The notes under the pieces: generated by a model
Database searches by the model: none
What the model was told of the DNA's origin: nothing
The model's input: only the letters and a program-made list of their open reading frames with translations
In this document: piece by piece, positions 39,654 to 49,509 of the stretch
How the letters are laid out: each line of letters starts with the position of its first letter
Position numbering within the stretch: position 1 is the stretch's first letter
Program-made: the position numbers and the translations under genes
DNA from: Diphasiastrum complanatum
Taxonomy: Eukaryota; Streptophyta; Lycopodiopsida; Lycopodiales; Lycopodiaceae
NCBI GenBank assembly: GCA_029204225.1
Contig: CM055095.1
Coordinates: forward strand, 59,846,414 to 59,910,413
DNA length: 64,000 nucleotides
Reading direction: 5' to 3'

Positions 39654-41809
39654 GAGACCACTGCATCTCCAAGATAGATTGCAAAGGCACTTGTTGACTT
39701 CCTATCCATTTGATCACCTGCAAAATCTGAATCTGAAAATCCACAAAGGTTAGGTGTAGTACCTCCATACAAGATGTCAAAATCTCTAGATCCCGAGATG
39801 TATCTAAGTACTCTCTTTCCTAGCTTCCAATGAGCCTCACTAGGATCTTGCATAAATTGACTTAGTTTACCAACCACAAAGCTTAGATCAGGTCTTGTGA
39901 TGGTTAACCATATAAGAGATCCTATTAGCTTTCTATAGAGAGTAATGTCCTTGAAGGATCTTTCATTACTTCTTGTAGTTAGCTTTACATTTGATTCCAT
40001 AGGAGTAGAAACAACTTTACAATCTTCCATATGAAACCTTTTTAGAATAGGGTTAACATACTTTTCTTGACATATGAATGTAGATTTAGAAGTTCTAATA
40101 ATCTCTATTCCTAAGATATAATGAAGTTTACCAAGATCTTGAATTTCAAACTCTCTTTTGAGTGCCATCTTGATTTCATCTATATCTAGATTGTTACCAC
40201 CACTTAAGATAATGTCATCAACATAGATCAAAAGTAAAGTGATATCATTTTCATTCAATCTAAAGTAGAGAGAATGATCATACTCACTCATAACAAAGTT
40301 TTGAGAAAGTAAGAAGGAATTGAGCTTAGCATACCAACTCCTTGGTGCTTGCTTTAGCCCATACAAACTCTTTTGGAGATAGCACACATGATTAGGCTCA
40401 TCATGTGAAACATAGCCCTCGGGTTGCTCCATGTAAATATCTTCTTCAAGATCACCATTCAAGAAGGCATTAGTAACATCCATTTGCCACATATCCCAAT
40501 CATAAAGAGTTGCAAGAGAGATTAGGATTCGAATAGTTACCATCTTTGCCACGGGTGCAAAGGTCTCATCATAGTCAATACCATATTCTTGAGCATACCC
40601 CTTTGCCACCAACCTTGCCTTGTACTTGTTGATTGATCCATCTTGATTTGTCTTGATCTTGAAGATCCACTTACAACCAATTGCCTTCTTGTCCTTTGGA
40701 AGCTTTACCAACCTCCATGTGTTGCTTTTGATGAGTGCTTGATGCTCATGATCCATGGCTTGGATCCATTCCTTCTTTTGAATTGCTTCACCTACACAAG
40801 TTGGTTCATCAAAAGAGGTAAGAAAAGCAAAGTTAGAGTTGTCCACCACTTGCTTTCCTTTTTCATCATAGGTTAGCCTTGATGGCTTAGCCCTTTGCCT
40901 TTGAGTCTTCCTTGAAGTTTGCTTTGGAGTGGCATCTCCATCTTCATCCAAGACATCTTGCACATCATGATGATTAGTAGGCACATCAACATCAACATCA
41001 ACAACATTGGAAACATTCTCTTCATGAAAGATGACATCCCTACTTATGACAACTTTCTTTGTAGAAGGAATGTACACTTTGTAAGCCTTGCTTACTTCAC
41101 TATAGCCAACAAACACACCCTTCTTTGATGAAGGATCTTCTTTAGTTCTATCATCAAGTGTGATATTGACAAAACATGTACATCCAAAGATCCTACAATG
41201 CTTGACACTCGGCCTTCTACCATAAAGAACCTCATGAGGAGTTTTACCATCCAAGGAAGCACTTGTCCATCTATTACATAGATAGTTAGCACATGCTAAA
41301 TCTTCCCCCCAAAAAGACTTAGCAAGATTAGCATGTAGTCTCATTGCCTTGGCACATTCACAAAGGGTTCTATTCCTCCTCTCGGCCACTCCATTCTGTT
41401 GTGGAGTCCTAGGACTAGACATCTCCCTCTTAATCCCATGTGCTATACAAAAGTCTTTGAACCTATTTGAGGTGTATTCCCCTCCATTATCAGATCTTAA
41501 GCATTTGATCTTTGTATTGAATTGGTTTTCCATTTCATTCTTGAACTTGACAAATGCAGCAAACACTTCATCCTTACTTTTAAGAAGATAGATCCAAGTA
41601 TACCTACTAAAGTCATCAATGAAAGTTGCATACATCTTTGCCCCACTTGCTAGTTGTACTAGAAGAATGAATATCAGAATGCACAAGTTGAAAAGCTTCT
41701 TTAGATCTAGAAGCAGATCTAGAATAAGCAAGTCTATGAGATTTGGACAAGGCACAATGTTCACAAACACTATTGTTTGCAACAAGACTTTTAGGGAGAC
41801 CAAGAACAA
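39416..41809 (-). CDS. Element E integrase core - reverse transcriptase - RNase H N-terminus
   Basis: Open frame of 797 residues; about the first 54 are out-of-frame. Integrase: residues ~59 on (MYATFIDDFSRYTWIYLLKS), second Asp at ~107 in RSDNGGEYTS, Glu at ~143 in GVAERRNRT, with 35 residues between (DD35E spacing); the first Asp lies in the other frame (HSDIHS). Linker ~270-330. Reverse transcriptase: CKWIFKIKTNQDGS, ETFAPVAKMVTIRILI, MDVTNAFLNGDLEEDIYM, SLYGLKQAPRSWY and YVDD at ~529-532. RNase H starts at WLSKKQPTISLSSTEAEYKA. All catalytic motifs seen are intact. Confidence 0.92.
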   Translation of the reverse strand: MFLVSLKVLLQTIVFVNIVPCPNLIDLLILDLLLDLKKLFNLCILIFILLVQLASGAKMYATFIDDFSRYTWIYLLKSKDEVFAAFVKFKNEMENQFNTKIKCLRSDNGGEYTSNRFKDFCIAHGIKREMSSPRTPQQNGVAERRNRTLCECAKAMRLHANLAKSFWGEDLACANYLCNRWTSASLDGKTPHEVLYGRRPSVKHCRIFGCTCFVNITLDDRTKEDPSSKKGVFVGYSEVSKAYKVYIPSTKKVVISRDVIFHEENVSNVVDVDVDVPTNHHDVQDVLDEDGDATPKQTSRKTQRQRAKPSRLTYDEKGKQVVDNSNFAFLTSFDEPTCVGEAIQKKEWIQAMDHEHQALIKSNTWRLVKLPKDKKAIGCKWIFKIKTNQDGSINKYKARLVAKGYAQEYGIDYDETFAPVAKMVTIRILISLATLYDWDMWQMDVTNAFLNGDLEEDIYMEQPEGYVSHDEPNHVCYLQKSLYGLKQAPRSWYAKLNSFLLSQNFVMSEYDHSLYFRLNENDITLLLIYVDDIILSGGNNLDIDEIKMALKREFEIQDLGKLHYILGIEIIRTSKSTFICQEKYVNPILKRFHMEDCKVVSTPMESNVKLTTRSNERSFKDITLYRKLIGSLIWLTITRPDLSFVVGKLSQFMQDPSEAHWKLGKRVLRYISGSRDFDILYGGTTPNLCGFSDSDFAGDQMDRKSTSAFAIYLGDAVVSWLSKKQPTISLSSTEAEYKALTTCTKEILWIKRMLLDLHCWNQRRLQSYFVITFQPKAWQAILFFMQGASTLRLLTIL

Positions 41810-43190
41810 GCTCTTTCTTTGCCATTACCTCCAAAGATTTGAAGTTGGGATGGCCCAACCTCTTGTGCCAAACTTCTTGGTTTGTCAATTGCTCCCTAGC
41901 CATACATCCTTCATGATTAGAGATCACACATGCATCAAGCTTGAAAAGTTTACCATGCCTCCTACCTTGAGCAATCAAGGATCCACATTTACTTATCAAA
42001 CATGCAACTCCAATGAACTCCACATCAAGTCCTTTGTCAATCATTTGACTTACACTAAGCAAATTCTTAGTGATTGAAGGAATGTACAAAACATTTTCAA
42101 GATTTGCTTTCCTATTTGTTGAAAGGGAAATAGGAATAGTGCCTATGCCTTTGATGTCACATTGACCATCATTTGCAGTGTAGATGATGTTACCTTCTCC
42201 CTCATAAGACAATAAGGATGTAAAGTATTCCTTATGTCTTGTCATGTGAGATGAGGCTCCACTATCAATCCACCAAGGATCATTATCATCTATGTTGGCT
42301 AACAAACTTGAAGTCATAACAAGTGATTCACATGTGTTATGTTCTTCCTCATCTATTGTAAGATTTCCTTGCCTCTCTCCTTGCTCTCTTTTCTTCTTAT
42401 AACATTCATTTGCAAAATGACCTTTTATCCCACAATAAAAGCACTTGAACTTTGACTTATTGTTCTTAGTAGAAGAGGAAGAGGAAGAGTGATCATCATG
42501 ATCAAAGTTACCACCTTTGGACCATTTCCCTTTGCCTTTACCTTTGCCCTTGAATTTGCCTTTTGTGAAGAAAGCCTCTTCACCTCCACCTTGCAAGGAT
42601 GCACCATCAAGCTTTGATTGCAACCTATGTTCTTCAGCCAATAAGATTTCTTGCAAGTCAACCACACTTGGCAAGACTCTTTGAATGGCAAAACTTTGCA
42701 CAAGGTTAGCATGTTCATTTAGCAAACCATTCAACATAACTTGGACTATTTCACCATCTTTTATGTTCTCATCAATGCATGCTAAATCATCACTTAGGGA
42801 CTTAACTCTCAAGATAAATGCATGAGCACTTTCACCCTCTCTTTGCCTACTAGAAAATATTTGTCTCCTTAGGGTCAATACCCTAGATGTGGACTTTGAT
42901 TCAAAGAGCTTCTTTAAGGCATTCCATGCCTCACTTGCACTTTGACACTTTCCAACTTCCTTGAGAAGTTCATTTGTAACATTCATTTTAATGATATGAA
43001 GAGCCCTTTTGGCCTTCTTATCAAACCTTTGTTGCTCTTGAAGTGTGAGAGGTCTCTCTTCAATTTCTGCAACTATGTCCATGAGTTCATTCAACTCAAG
43101 TAAGGACTCCATCCTCACTTTCCAAGTAGAGTAGTTTGATGAACTCAACCTTTCACTAGACTCTAGCATGATCCCACCATTGGAAGCCAT
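41616..43190 (-). CDS. Element E gag - protease - pre-integrase
   Basis: Open frame of 524 residues from an ATG. UBN2-type gag ~10-170 (SNYSTWKVRMESLLE, WNALKKLFES, MLNGLLNEHANLVQSFAIQ); GKGKGKGKGK basic stretch ~213-222; CCHC knuckle CFYCGIKGHFANEC at ~250-263; protease DSGAS at ~309-313; pre-integrase WHKRLGHPNF at ~441-450; zinc-finger end CEHCALSKSH; first integrase Asp in LVHSDIH (~506). The frame then shifts by one base near 41650 and ends WGKDVCNFH, while the integrase continues in the next frame. It supplies capsid, processing enzyme and the zinc-binding start of integrase. Confidence 0.93.
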   Translation of the reverse strand: MASNGGIMLESSERLSSSNYSTWKVRMESLLELNELMDIVAEIEERPLTLQEQQRFDKKAKRALHIIKMNVTNELLKEVGKCQSASEAWNALKKLFESKSTSRVLTLRRQIFSSRQREGESAHAFILRVKSLSDDLACIDENIKDGEIVQVMLNGLLNEHANLVQSFAIQRVLPSVVDLQEILLAEEHRLQSKLDGASLQGGGEEAFFTKGKFKGKGKGKGKWSKGGNFDHDDHSSSSSSTKNNKSKFKCFYCGIKGHFANECYKKKREQGERQGNLTIDEEEHNTCESLVMTSSLLANIDDNDPWWIDSGASSHMTRHKEYFTSLLSYEGEGNIIYTANDGQCDIKGIGTIPISLSTNRKANLENVLYIPSITKNLLSVSQMIDKGLDVEFIGVACLISKCGSLIAQGRRHGKLFKLDACVISNHEGCMAREQLTNQEVWHKRLGHPNFKSLEVMAKKELVLGLPKSLVANNSVCEHCALSKSHRLAYSRSASRSKEAFQLVHSDIHSSSTTSKWGKDVCNFH

Positions 43191-44349
43191 GATTCTAATG
43201 TTTCTTCAACTTTTAGGTTTTGTCCTAAAGCACTTAGCACTCACTTTTCTCTCAACAAATGATAGATAAAGAGATCTATGAAGATTTAGGACCCTAAAAC
43301 ACTTCTATCTTGAACCTAGATGGTTTCCAAGCATAGAAAGGAAGATTGAAACACATGCAACACTTTGCACACACTAAGAATGGATTACAAAATCAAACCA
43401 ACCTGAACACACTCTTGCTTAAGCTCTCAAACTTTCCAGCAAGTGACCAAATCAAGTTATGGTGTGAAGAGTTACTTGCATTCTTAGAAAATACCCAAAA
43501 CTAGGATGCCAAGATTACCTAGTAATGAACAAACTTGATCAACATATGATCAACACACTAAGATATTGATTCAACCTGTAAAACCACATGTAAACCACAC
43601 TTCTAAAAGTTTATAAACTCCAGCAAGTGATAAATACAAGATTTAGAGGTGAATGAATGAGCACACTTAGTGAATCACAAGACTAGCTTCACTATCTTGT
43701 CAAATCTTGGTGTTTAGATGTAGATCTAAGATCACTTCACATGAGAATGTTCCTCAACCTGTTAAGAACCTGAAAACACACTTGCATAATGGTTAGCACC
43801 TTCCAGCAAATGCTCCAATCAAATTACATAAGGAGAGTTACTTACATGCTCAATAAAGTACACCAAAATTTATGCCAAAATTGATGACAATCTTTACAAT
43901 ATGCTCTTCACAATGGAGCTTACAATATGTTCACCCAAAAAAGGGGATCTTTCATCCAAATGGGAGCTTTGCTCAGCCTTTAGGAGAATTACAACTCACT
44001 CAAAAGAGCATTTGTCATCCACTTAAGGAGAAGTTTCATCCACTTAAGGAGAGTGTTCATCCAAGAATGGAGATTGTCAACAATAGGATTGAAAAGAACA
44101 TTGTTAGTATTGAATATGCACAAGCCTCACAATCACAAATGATTAGGTGTTATGATCTGATCCAAAATAGTTTCTTTTCAGCCTCTGATCTTCAATAGAC
44201 CTGAAATATGCTTTTGATCCACAAGTTCAACTCACAAAACAAAGGTTAGTAAGATTTGATCAACAAAGCAATGCAAAATCATGCTAGAACTTGATCAAAC
44301 ATCCAAATATCACCAAAAATGGAATACTTACTGTAAATAGAAGCCAACC
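43191..44349 (-). other. Element E, 5' leader with a 21-bp repeat
   Basis: About 1.16 kb of untranslated leader. At 44014-44076 there are three 21-bp units (CATCCACTTAAGGAGA-type), with weaker relatives just before. Open frames through it give HPLKEKF/HPLKESV-type repeats, which I consider non-coding. Confidence 0.7.
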
Positions 44350-44362
44350 AGCTCTGATACCA
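44350..44362 (-). other. Primer-binding site of element E
   Basis: The minus strand reads TGGTATCAGAGCT directly after the 5' LTR; this is the initiator-Met-type copia site. Confidence 0.92.
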
Positions 44363-45017
44363 TGTTAAAAATACAGATCCTAAGTGGATCTAAACTCCAA
44401 GATCATTGGCTTGAATGCTTGCACTCCAAACTACATAAGCTAGGAATTGGCAACACATTCTATGCTACCTAGAATGCAAAGAACTTGATCAAAAAACATT
44501 TATCACAAATGGAAACTTCCATAAACATCAAGTGCGGCCCAAAATAGCATTATACAGTCCATAATACATCAGCCTATCACTTTTGGAAAGCACCTAAGAT
44601 CATACACAATAGGTTGAAGACAATACACACAACAATGCTCTCAATGGAGGAAGAAACAATGACAATGATCTATTGATCTCAATGAAGCATACAAAAGGTT
44701 TCTCCAACCTGTTCTCCACGACTTCCCTACTATTTATGGATGAGGAAGATGACTCTCTCTCCTCTCTCTAGAAGGTACTTGACCCTAGATATTCCCTATA
44801 TAGGAAAAATAGCTAAAAATGGCTTATATGACCAAAATACATCAAAATGGTCTCATTTTGAAGGGTATGAAGTTTGACACTTCATCATACTGAAAAAATA
44901 CAGTAAATAAAAACATTGTGGCCTGGTTCACACGTGTGAAACTCCAGAACCAAAACTATTTACAATTTTAGCCAATTTAGGCCTCAAACTAGCTAGGAAA
45001 TGTTGACAATTTTCACA
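44363..45017 (-). repeat. 5' LTR of element E (655 bp)
   Basis: Identical to 38590-39244 except one visible base. It contains the palindrome TTCACACGTGTGAA at 44927-44940 and the TATA-like box below. Confidence 0.96.
44797..44802 (-). promoter_or_regulatory. Putative TATA box of the element E 5' LTR
   Basis: CCCTATATAGGG-like context on the element strand, about 125 bp inside the palindrome and upstream of a CT/GA-rich stretch, a typical LTR promoter layout. Position and sequence are the only evidence. Confidence 0.45.
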
Positions 45018-45022
45018 AGGAA

Positions 45023-45461
45023 CGCAGGCAACTGCAACCGCAGGATTGCGGTCCTCTACGAGACAAACCCAAGGGAGCTTCCATGACCACCTTCACGACC
45101 GTAGAAAGCTACATGCAGACGATTGCGGTCACCCACGATCTCACCAGAGCGGTGGATTTTCATGCCCCAGGGAAAGGGGACATCAAGCAGAGTACCAACA
45201 ACCAACTCCACGGACGATGCTGACGAACAACTGAGTGCTGTTAGAATGTGCATAACCCAGTGTTTTTGTAATCCATGATTCGCTAAACCATGTTTTCACT
45301 ATCTCTATATAAACAGAGTGAACGCCAGAAAACTGGTTACGTGAGTTAGGCACAGAAGTGCCAGTTGATGTCAAAGCGTCAGCTAGTAATCAAGACCAAT
45401 AGATACAATTTGTGAGAGACATAGAATATCTTGCATCGACGCGCTACGTGAGTTTATCACA
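45023..45461 (+). repeat. Copia element H, 3' LTR right part
   Basis: Continues the LTR interrupted at 38589: AACTGCAACCGCA occurs on both sides (38211 and 45029). It contains a clear TATA box, CTATATAAACAG, at 45305-45316. The LTR end is uncertain; TTTATCACA near 45461 is a candidate. Confidence 0.6.
45306..45313 (+). promoter_or_regulatory. Putative TATA box of the element H LTR
   Basis: TATATAAA in CTCTATATAAACAGAGTG within the H LTR, on the element strand. Confidence 0.5.
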
Positions 45462-45945
45462 CAACGCTGAAGAAAAGATCATTGATACTATAGTACCTAT
45501 TATGCACATGTCGTACATGTCTTGAATGATCTATGTATGCTTAATCTGAAGTCGTAGTCTATACATGTTCAACTATTAATCCTTATTCTTTCTTTTTGTT
45601 GTCGGGATACTCTCCTGATTCTGCTAATATTGAAGTTTGGCATCAATTAAGTGCTTGTGGCACTTTTGCCTCAAGATTTGGCTATGCTGGACTATTCTTC
45701 CATAATCCTATAGTTAATCTACATCCATTCATTTATCTAGTTCTGCAATTTTATTTGTGTTTTTATACAATATGCAAAAATACACAAGAATTGGTTAACA
45801 AGTTGCTTCACAATGACGAACTATTGAAGGTGTCGAAGGCTATTTCCATTTGTTATGAATATAATGACTTACCCAAGTTAGGTAACAAGTTAATTTCCAA
45901 GAAGTCCTCACTGGGTGGATGATGACACATTGTGGCTAAGCTCAA
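45462..45945. other. Intergenic DNA without recognised gene
   Basis: The plus-strand frame at 45596-45922 has no motif that I recognise; near its end it runs towards the antisense of copia integrase. Confidence 0.4.
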
Positions 45946-46460
45946 ATTTTTTGAGAGCCTCCAACTTCTGCTCAACAAAATAAACAAATGTTCTTCTGGA
46001 ATATTCATCAATGAAGGTAATGAAACACTTTGCACCAAGCAATGACGGAGTTTGGATTTGACCACATATATTTAAGTGAACAACATCTAGAACATTTTTT
46101 GATACATGCCTACGAGTCTATCTAAATGGAATACTGGTATGTTTTTTAACAATGCAACTATGGAGGTCGACTTTATTGGCTGGATAGTCGAGATCAAGTG
46201 CTAAGGACTAGTTTGACATGTTCGACATAGATGTATGATTCAAATGTCCTAACCTATTATGCCAAAGTAATACCTTATTGACTAGAACAGAAGTATTCAA
46301 GGCTTGACTTGTATCAAAATAACAATGAATCAGTCTATATATGTATCCATGCCTCTCGTCGAGTGCAAGGATCTTATTTTTCCTATTGATAATTCGACAT
46401 TGATCAGATTTAGACTTTACCCTATGACCTAGATCAGTGATTCTACTTACTGACAACAGA
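45946..46460 (-). pseudogene. Copia fragment, pre-integrase and integrase start
   Basis: The minus strand reads MSVSRITDLGHRVKSKSDQC, then LLWHNRLGHLNHTSMSNMSN (46208-46456). After stops comes integrase LGAKCFITFIDEYSRRTFVY near 45960-46040. It resembles element F in this region. No LTR or other domain of the same copy is present. Confidence 0.75.
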
Positions 46461-46879
46461 TTTGTAGAGAGTTTAGGTACATGTAAATCATTCGATAACT
46501 TTGTTCGTTTTTTATAGGCCTACATAGTCATACATTAGAAGAAGGATTATTTCGCAAAGCGTGATACCCATTATGCAATGGAATGCGCCGGTAGAGGACA
46601 TGCTGTCCGATTCGACTTTCCAAAAAATTTAGGCTCGTCTAAATTTTTTTTTTTTAATGTTTACGGAACAAAATATCCTCTACCCTACATCTTTCATAAT
46701 AAGTTATGAGTGAATACCCTTGGAATAAGAAGAAACTTTCTATTTTTATTAATAAAAGATGGGAAAACCCATCAGAGTACAAAGGAATGCATGTTAAAAG
46801 CATAAAGGGCATAAGGCGAATTGAGATACTGTACAACTATAACAAAGCAACAATTTCGTAGAGTATGTACATAAAGCCT
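46461..46879. other. Intergenic DNA without recognised gene
   Basis: AT-rich with a T12 run near 46645; nothing recognised. Confidence 0.45.
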
Positions 46880-47590
46880 ACTGCTTGGTGTAAGTCGCTA
46901 GTTAAGACAGTTGGAAGTTTAGGTAGTGCAGGAAGCTGTGAATCAACCGTTCTTGCAACTATGGCACGTTGAAGTATTGCAAGTGCCTGAGTGCGTTGTA
47001 AATTCATAGAAACTCGTTGACGATAATAAGCCGTAATGATAGATAAAGGTGAGGCACCATGTCCTTGGAGTTTCGCTGCAAAACCTGCACAAGATCATAG
47101 CAAATCATCGAATTGAGCATCTAATATATACCCAAAATTTTGAACTGAAATGGTAGCATCCGTCAAAAAGATTGCTTGGTTTGCATATTTACAAAACAAC
47201 TTGAATGTTGTATCTCGGATCATAGAGATTTTGTACCCCTTCGTGGGTACAAAATAGTTGCTTAAACAATGGGCAGCTTCATCCACCAAATCTTTGTTAG
47301 TTGAAAGCAGCTTCCCATCCAGAGATAATCCGAGAGCTGTGCAGAACAGGTCTTAAGTGATAGTGAAGAATTGGCCTCGTACGTGAACTTTGAAGTTCAC
47401 CTCCAAAATTGAATGGATGGAGTTCACGAATTCAGTACTGACTTCAGAGAGGATGATGCAGAGGTCCACTTTCAAATCACCCAACCTGCATCGATCCAAA
47501 AAGGACTGGATGGATGCCAGGCAGATTCCTGCGCGTGCTTTCCAAATGATATTAGAGCTCGAACCTGATGTAGAAGCCATTGTTTGAATG
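46880..47590 (-). pseudogene. Athila/Tat-type additional ORF (plant transposon protein-like), copy Y
   Basis: Minus-strand frame from MASTSGSSSNIIWKARAGIC. It contains LEVNFKVHVRGQFFTIT, a stop, DLFCTALGLSLDGK, a frameshift, CLSNYFVPTKGYKISMIRDT, FKLFCKYANQAIFLTDATIS, another stop, then LSITAYYRQRVSMNLQRTQA. The phrase order F.V.VRG..F.IT...LGL... followed by ...F.PT....MIR...KL... resembles the 'putative plant transposon protein' domain carried as an extra ORF by some Athila/Tat gypsy elements and other plant transposons. I infer this from pattern memory only. The gene is broken by two stops. Confidence 0.5.
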
Positions 47591-47759
47591 TTTAACGATA
47601 GCTTCGTAGATCGCAATAGTTTGCGAAAAAGTGTTTTGATCGCAAAGAGTGAGCGCAGGAAAGCATAAACTTTGCAGGTAGAAAGTGTGGAGAGGAAAAA
47701 TGAAAAATAACTCTGATAAGCAGTAACGGTGTGGAAGGGATGATGATGTGACATAGTGA

Positions 47760-48380
47760 CTTGACATTTGTCACTTCCATTTATGGAGGACGTGCATGGC
47801 TCAGTGTTTGAAACTATAATTTGCCAGGTCGATCTTCAATGAAGGAAGACCGTTTGTAAAAAGAAAAAAAATAAATTAAGGAAAAACATTATCTGTGAGC
47901 GTACACATGTATGAATAATGATGATCACGTGGCCATCATCTTTAATGGAGGGATACAAAAAGTAGGTCGAGAGATTCTCGAAAATATGCTAGAAAGATTC
48001 TAGAAAGTTTTGCGAAACTTTCTCGAAGGATCTTTAAAAAAATGTTACAGAAACTCACGAAAATTTTAGTAACATACTAGAAAATTTCTCGCAAAACTAG
48101 AGATAATGCTAGAAAATTTCTAGAAAATTCTAGAAAATGATTTACGAAAATTTGATTAACAATTTTAGTGTCGCAAAAAAAATCTCGAAAAGTTCTCGAA
48201 AATACTTTTAAAATGATATTGAAAGATTGAGAGAAGTCACGAAAAATTCTCAAAAATTTCTAGAAAGAAAAAAAATAAAATAAAAGAAATGTTGCAAAAA
48301 AAATTTCGACAACATAAAAGAAAATTCGCGATTATTTTCAAAAAAATACTAGAAAATAATAAGAATAAAAAAAAATTCTG
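47760..48380. other. AT-rich 3' region of gypsy J with TTCTAGAA/TTCTCGAA modules
   Basis: No gene. From about 47965 to 48330 the sequence is dominated by short alternating GAA and TTC blocks (GATTCTAGAAAG, CTTTCTCGAAGG, AATTTCTAGAAAATTCTAG). It follows the integrase stop in the element direction, so it is the 3' untranslated or LTR region of J. Confidence 0.6.
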
Positions 48381-48381
48381 G

Positions 48382-49509
48382 TCAAAGGTAATATTTCTTC
48401 AGTCTTGACCCGTTAATACGTGTCGGTAATAGTTCGCCTTCAATAGATTGAAGTTGCACAGAACCATTGTTAAACACCTCTATGACTTTATACGATCCAA
48501 GCCATCGCATATGGAGTTTTCCAGGGAACTTTTGATGGCAACTATCATATATCAGCGCATAATCATCAGCTTTAAGATCACATTTTTTTATATGACTGTC
48601 ATATTTTTTCTTTCTTTGTTTCTGGATTTTCTCTGTTAGTTTTTGTGAAGTCTCTCGAGCTTCAGCTAGTTCTTCAATATTAGTCAACCTTTCGTTTATT
48701 AATCTTGTCTCTGTTTGTTGAGCTTGAATACGAAAGGTTTTCACCTCAAATTCAATTGGCAAGATAGGATGCATACCATATGTAAGGAAATATGGTGTCT
48801 GTTTCGTCGTGATTTTCTCTGTGTTGCGATAAGCCCAGAGAACTGATGGTAATTTTTGATCCCAATCTGTTGCATGTGCTATAGTAATTTTAGTCAGGAT
48901 CTTACATAAGATTCCATTAGCTCTTTCTGTCAACCCATTTGCTTTTGGATTATACGGTGTAGTTTTTCTGTGTTTGATCAGGAAATAGGTTGTGAGCAAC
49001 TGTATCGTATTATTTAGAAAATGTGTTCCTCGGTCACTTAGTAGTTCGAGTGGACAACCATATCTTGTGATTATACTTTTGAATAAGAACGTCGCAACAG
49101 TTTTTGCATCATTTCCTTTCGTTGTCTCTGCTTCAACGTTCTTGGTAAAATAATCCGTGGCAACTAGAATATAACGACATTTCGTATGTCGATTAACATG
49201 TTTGATTGGACTGACAAAGTCAATCCCCCACTTCTCGAATGGTGCAAGAGGCAAGATTGGTGTCAACGGCCAATTCATTGCTTTTGTAGGCTTACCAGAT
49301 CTCTGGCATGGATCACATGAACGAATAAAATTTGATACATCCTTGAACATTGTTGGCCACCAATACTTGGCAGTCAATATCTTATAAACTGTATTTTTCA
49401 AAGCAAAATGTCCACCAGCATCTTGTGAGTATAAGGCTTTAACGACCTTTTTAATGTCTTTAGTTTCGAGACATCTTCTAAGCTGATGATCTGCACCAAG
49501 CTTGTACAA
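48382..49509 (-). CDS. Ty3/gypsy element J integrase
   Basis: Open frame of 375 residues, ending naturally. Zinc-finger region: AGGHFALKNTVYKILTAKYW, then CDPCQRSGKPTK. Catalytic core: WGIDFVSPIKHV (D), ELLSDRGTHFLN (D) and NGLTERANGIL (E). C-terminal region: KKYDSHIKKCDLKADDYALI, then HMRWLGSYKVIEVFNNGSVQ and RINGSRLKKYY, a gypsy SH3-like integrase tail without chromodomain. The absence of a chromodomain fits the Athila/Tat side of the gypsy tree. It inserts element DNA into the genome. Confidence 0.9.
   Translation of the reverse strand: MYKLGADHQLRRCLETKDIKKVVKALYSQDAGGHFALKNTVYKILTAKYWWPTMFKDVSNFIRSCDPCQRSGKPTKAMNWPLTPILPLAPFEKWGIDFVSPIKHVNRHTKCRYILVATDYFTKNVEAETTKGNDAKTVATFLFKSIITRYGCPLELLSDRGTHFLNNTIQLLTTYFLIKHRKTTPYNPKANGLTERANGILCKILTKITIAHATDWDQKLPSVLWAYRNTEKITTKQTPYFLTYGMHPILPIEFEVKTFRIQAQQTETRLINERLTNIEELAEARETSQKLTEKIQKQRKKKYDSHIKKCDLKADDYALIYDSCHQKFPGKLHMRWLGSYKVIEVFNNGSVQLQSIEGELLPTRINGSRLKKYYL

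Larger units (their letters stand above)
38590..45017 (-). mobile_element. Ty1/copia element E, full-length and young
   Basis: Complete minus-strand element: two 655-bp LTRs, primer site, leader, gag-pol, purine tract, and target duplication AGGAA (38585-38589 and 45018-45022). By eye the LTRs differ at one base (C at 38840, G at 44613). Since the two LTRs are identical at insertion, this marks a recent event. The coding region is nearly complete but has two frameshifts, one at the start of the integrase core (~41650) and one in RNase H (~39540). It splits the LTR of H. Confidence 0.95.

Noticed and set aside
41640-41660. Programmed frameshift in element E
   Set aside because: The shift falls at the entry of the integrase core, not between gag and pol, and I see no slippery heptamer with a supporting structure. 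A simple indel is more likely.
43872-44198. 108-residue frame with HPLKE repeats
   Set aside because: It is antisense to the leader of element E and caused by the 21-bp repeats.
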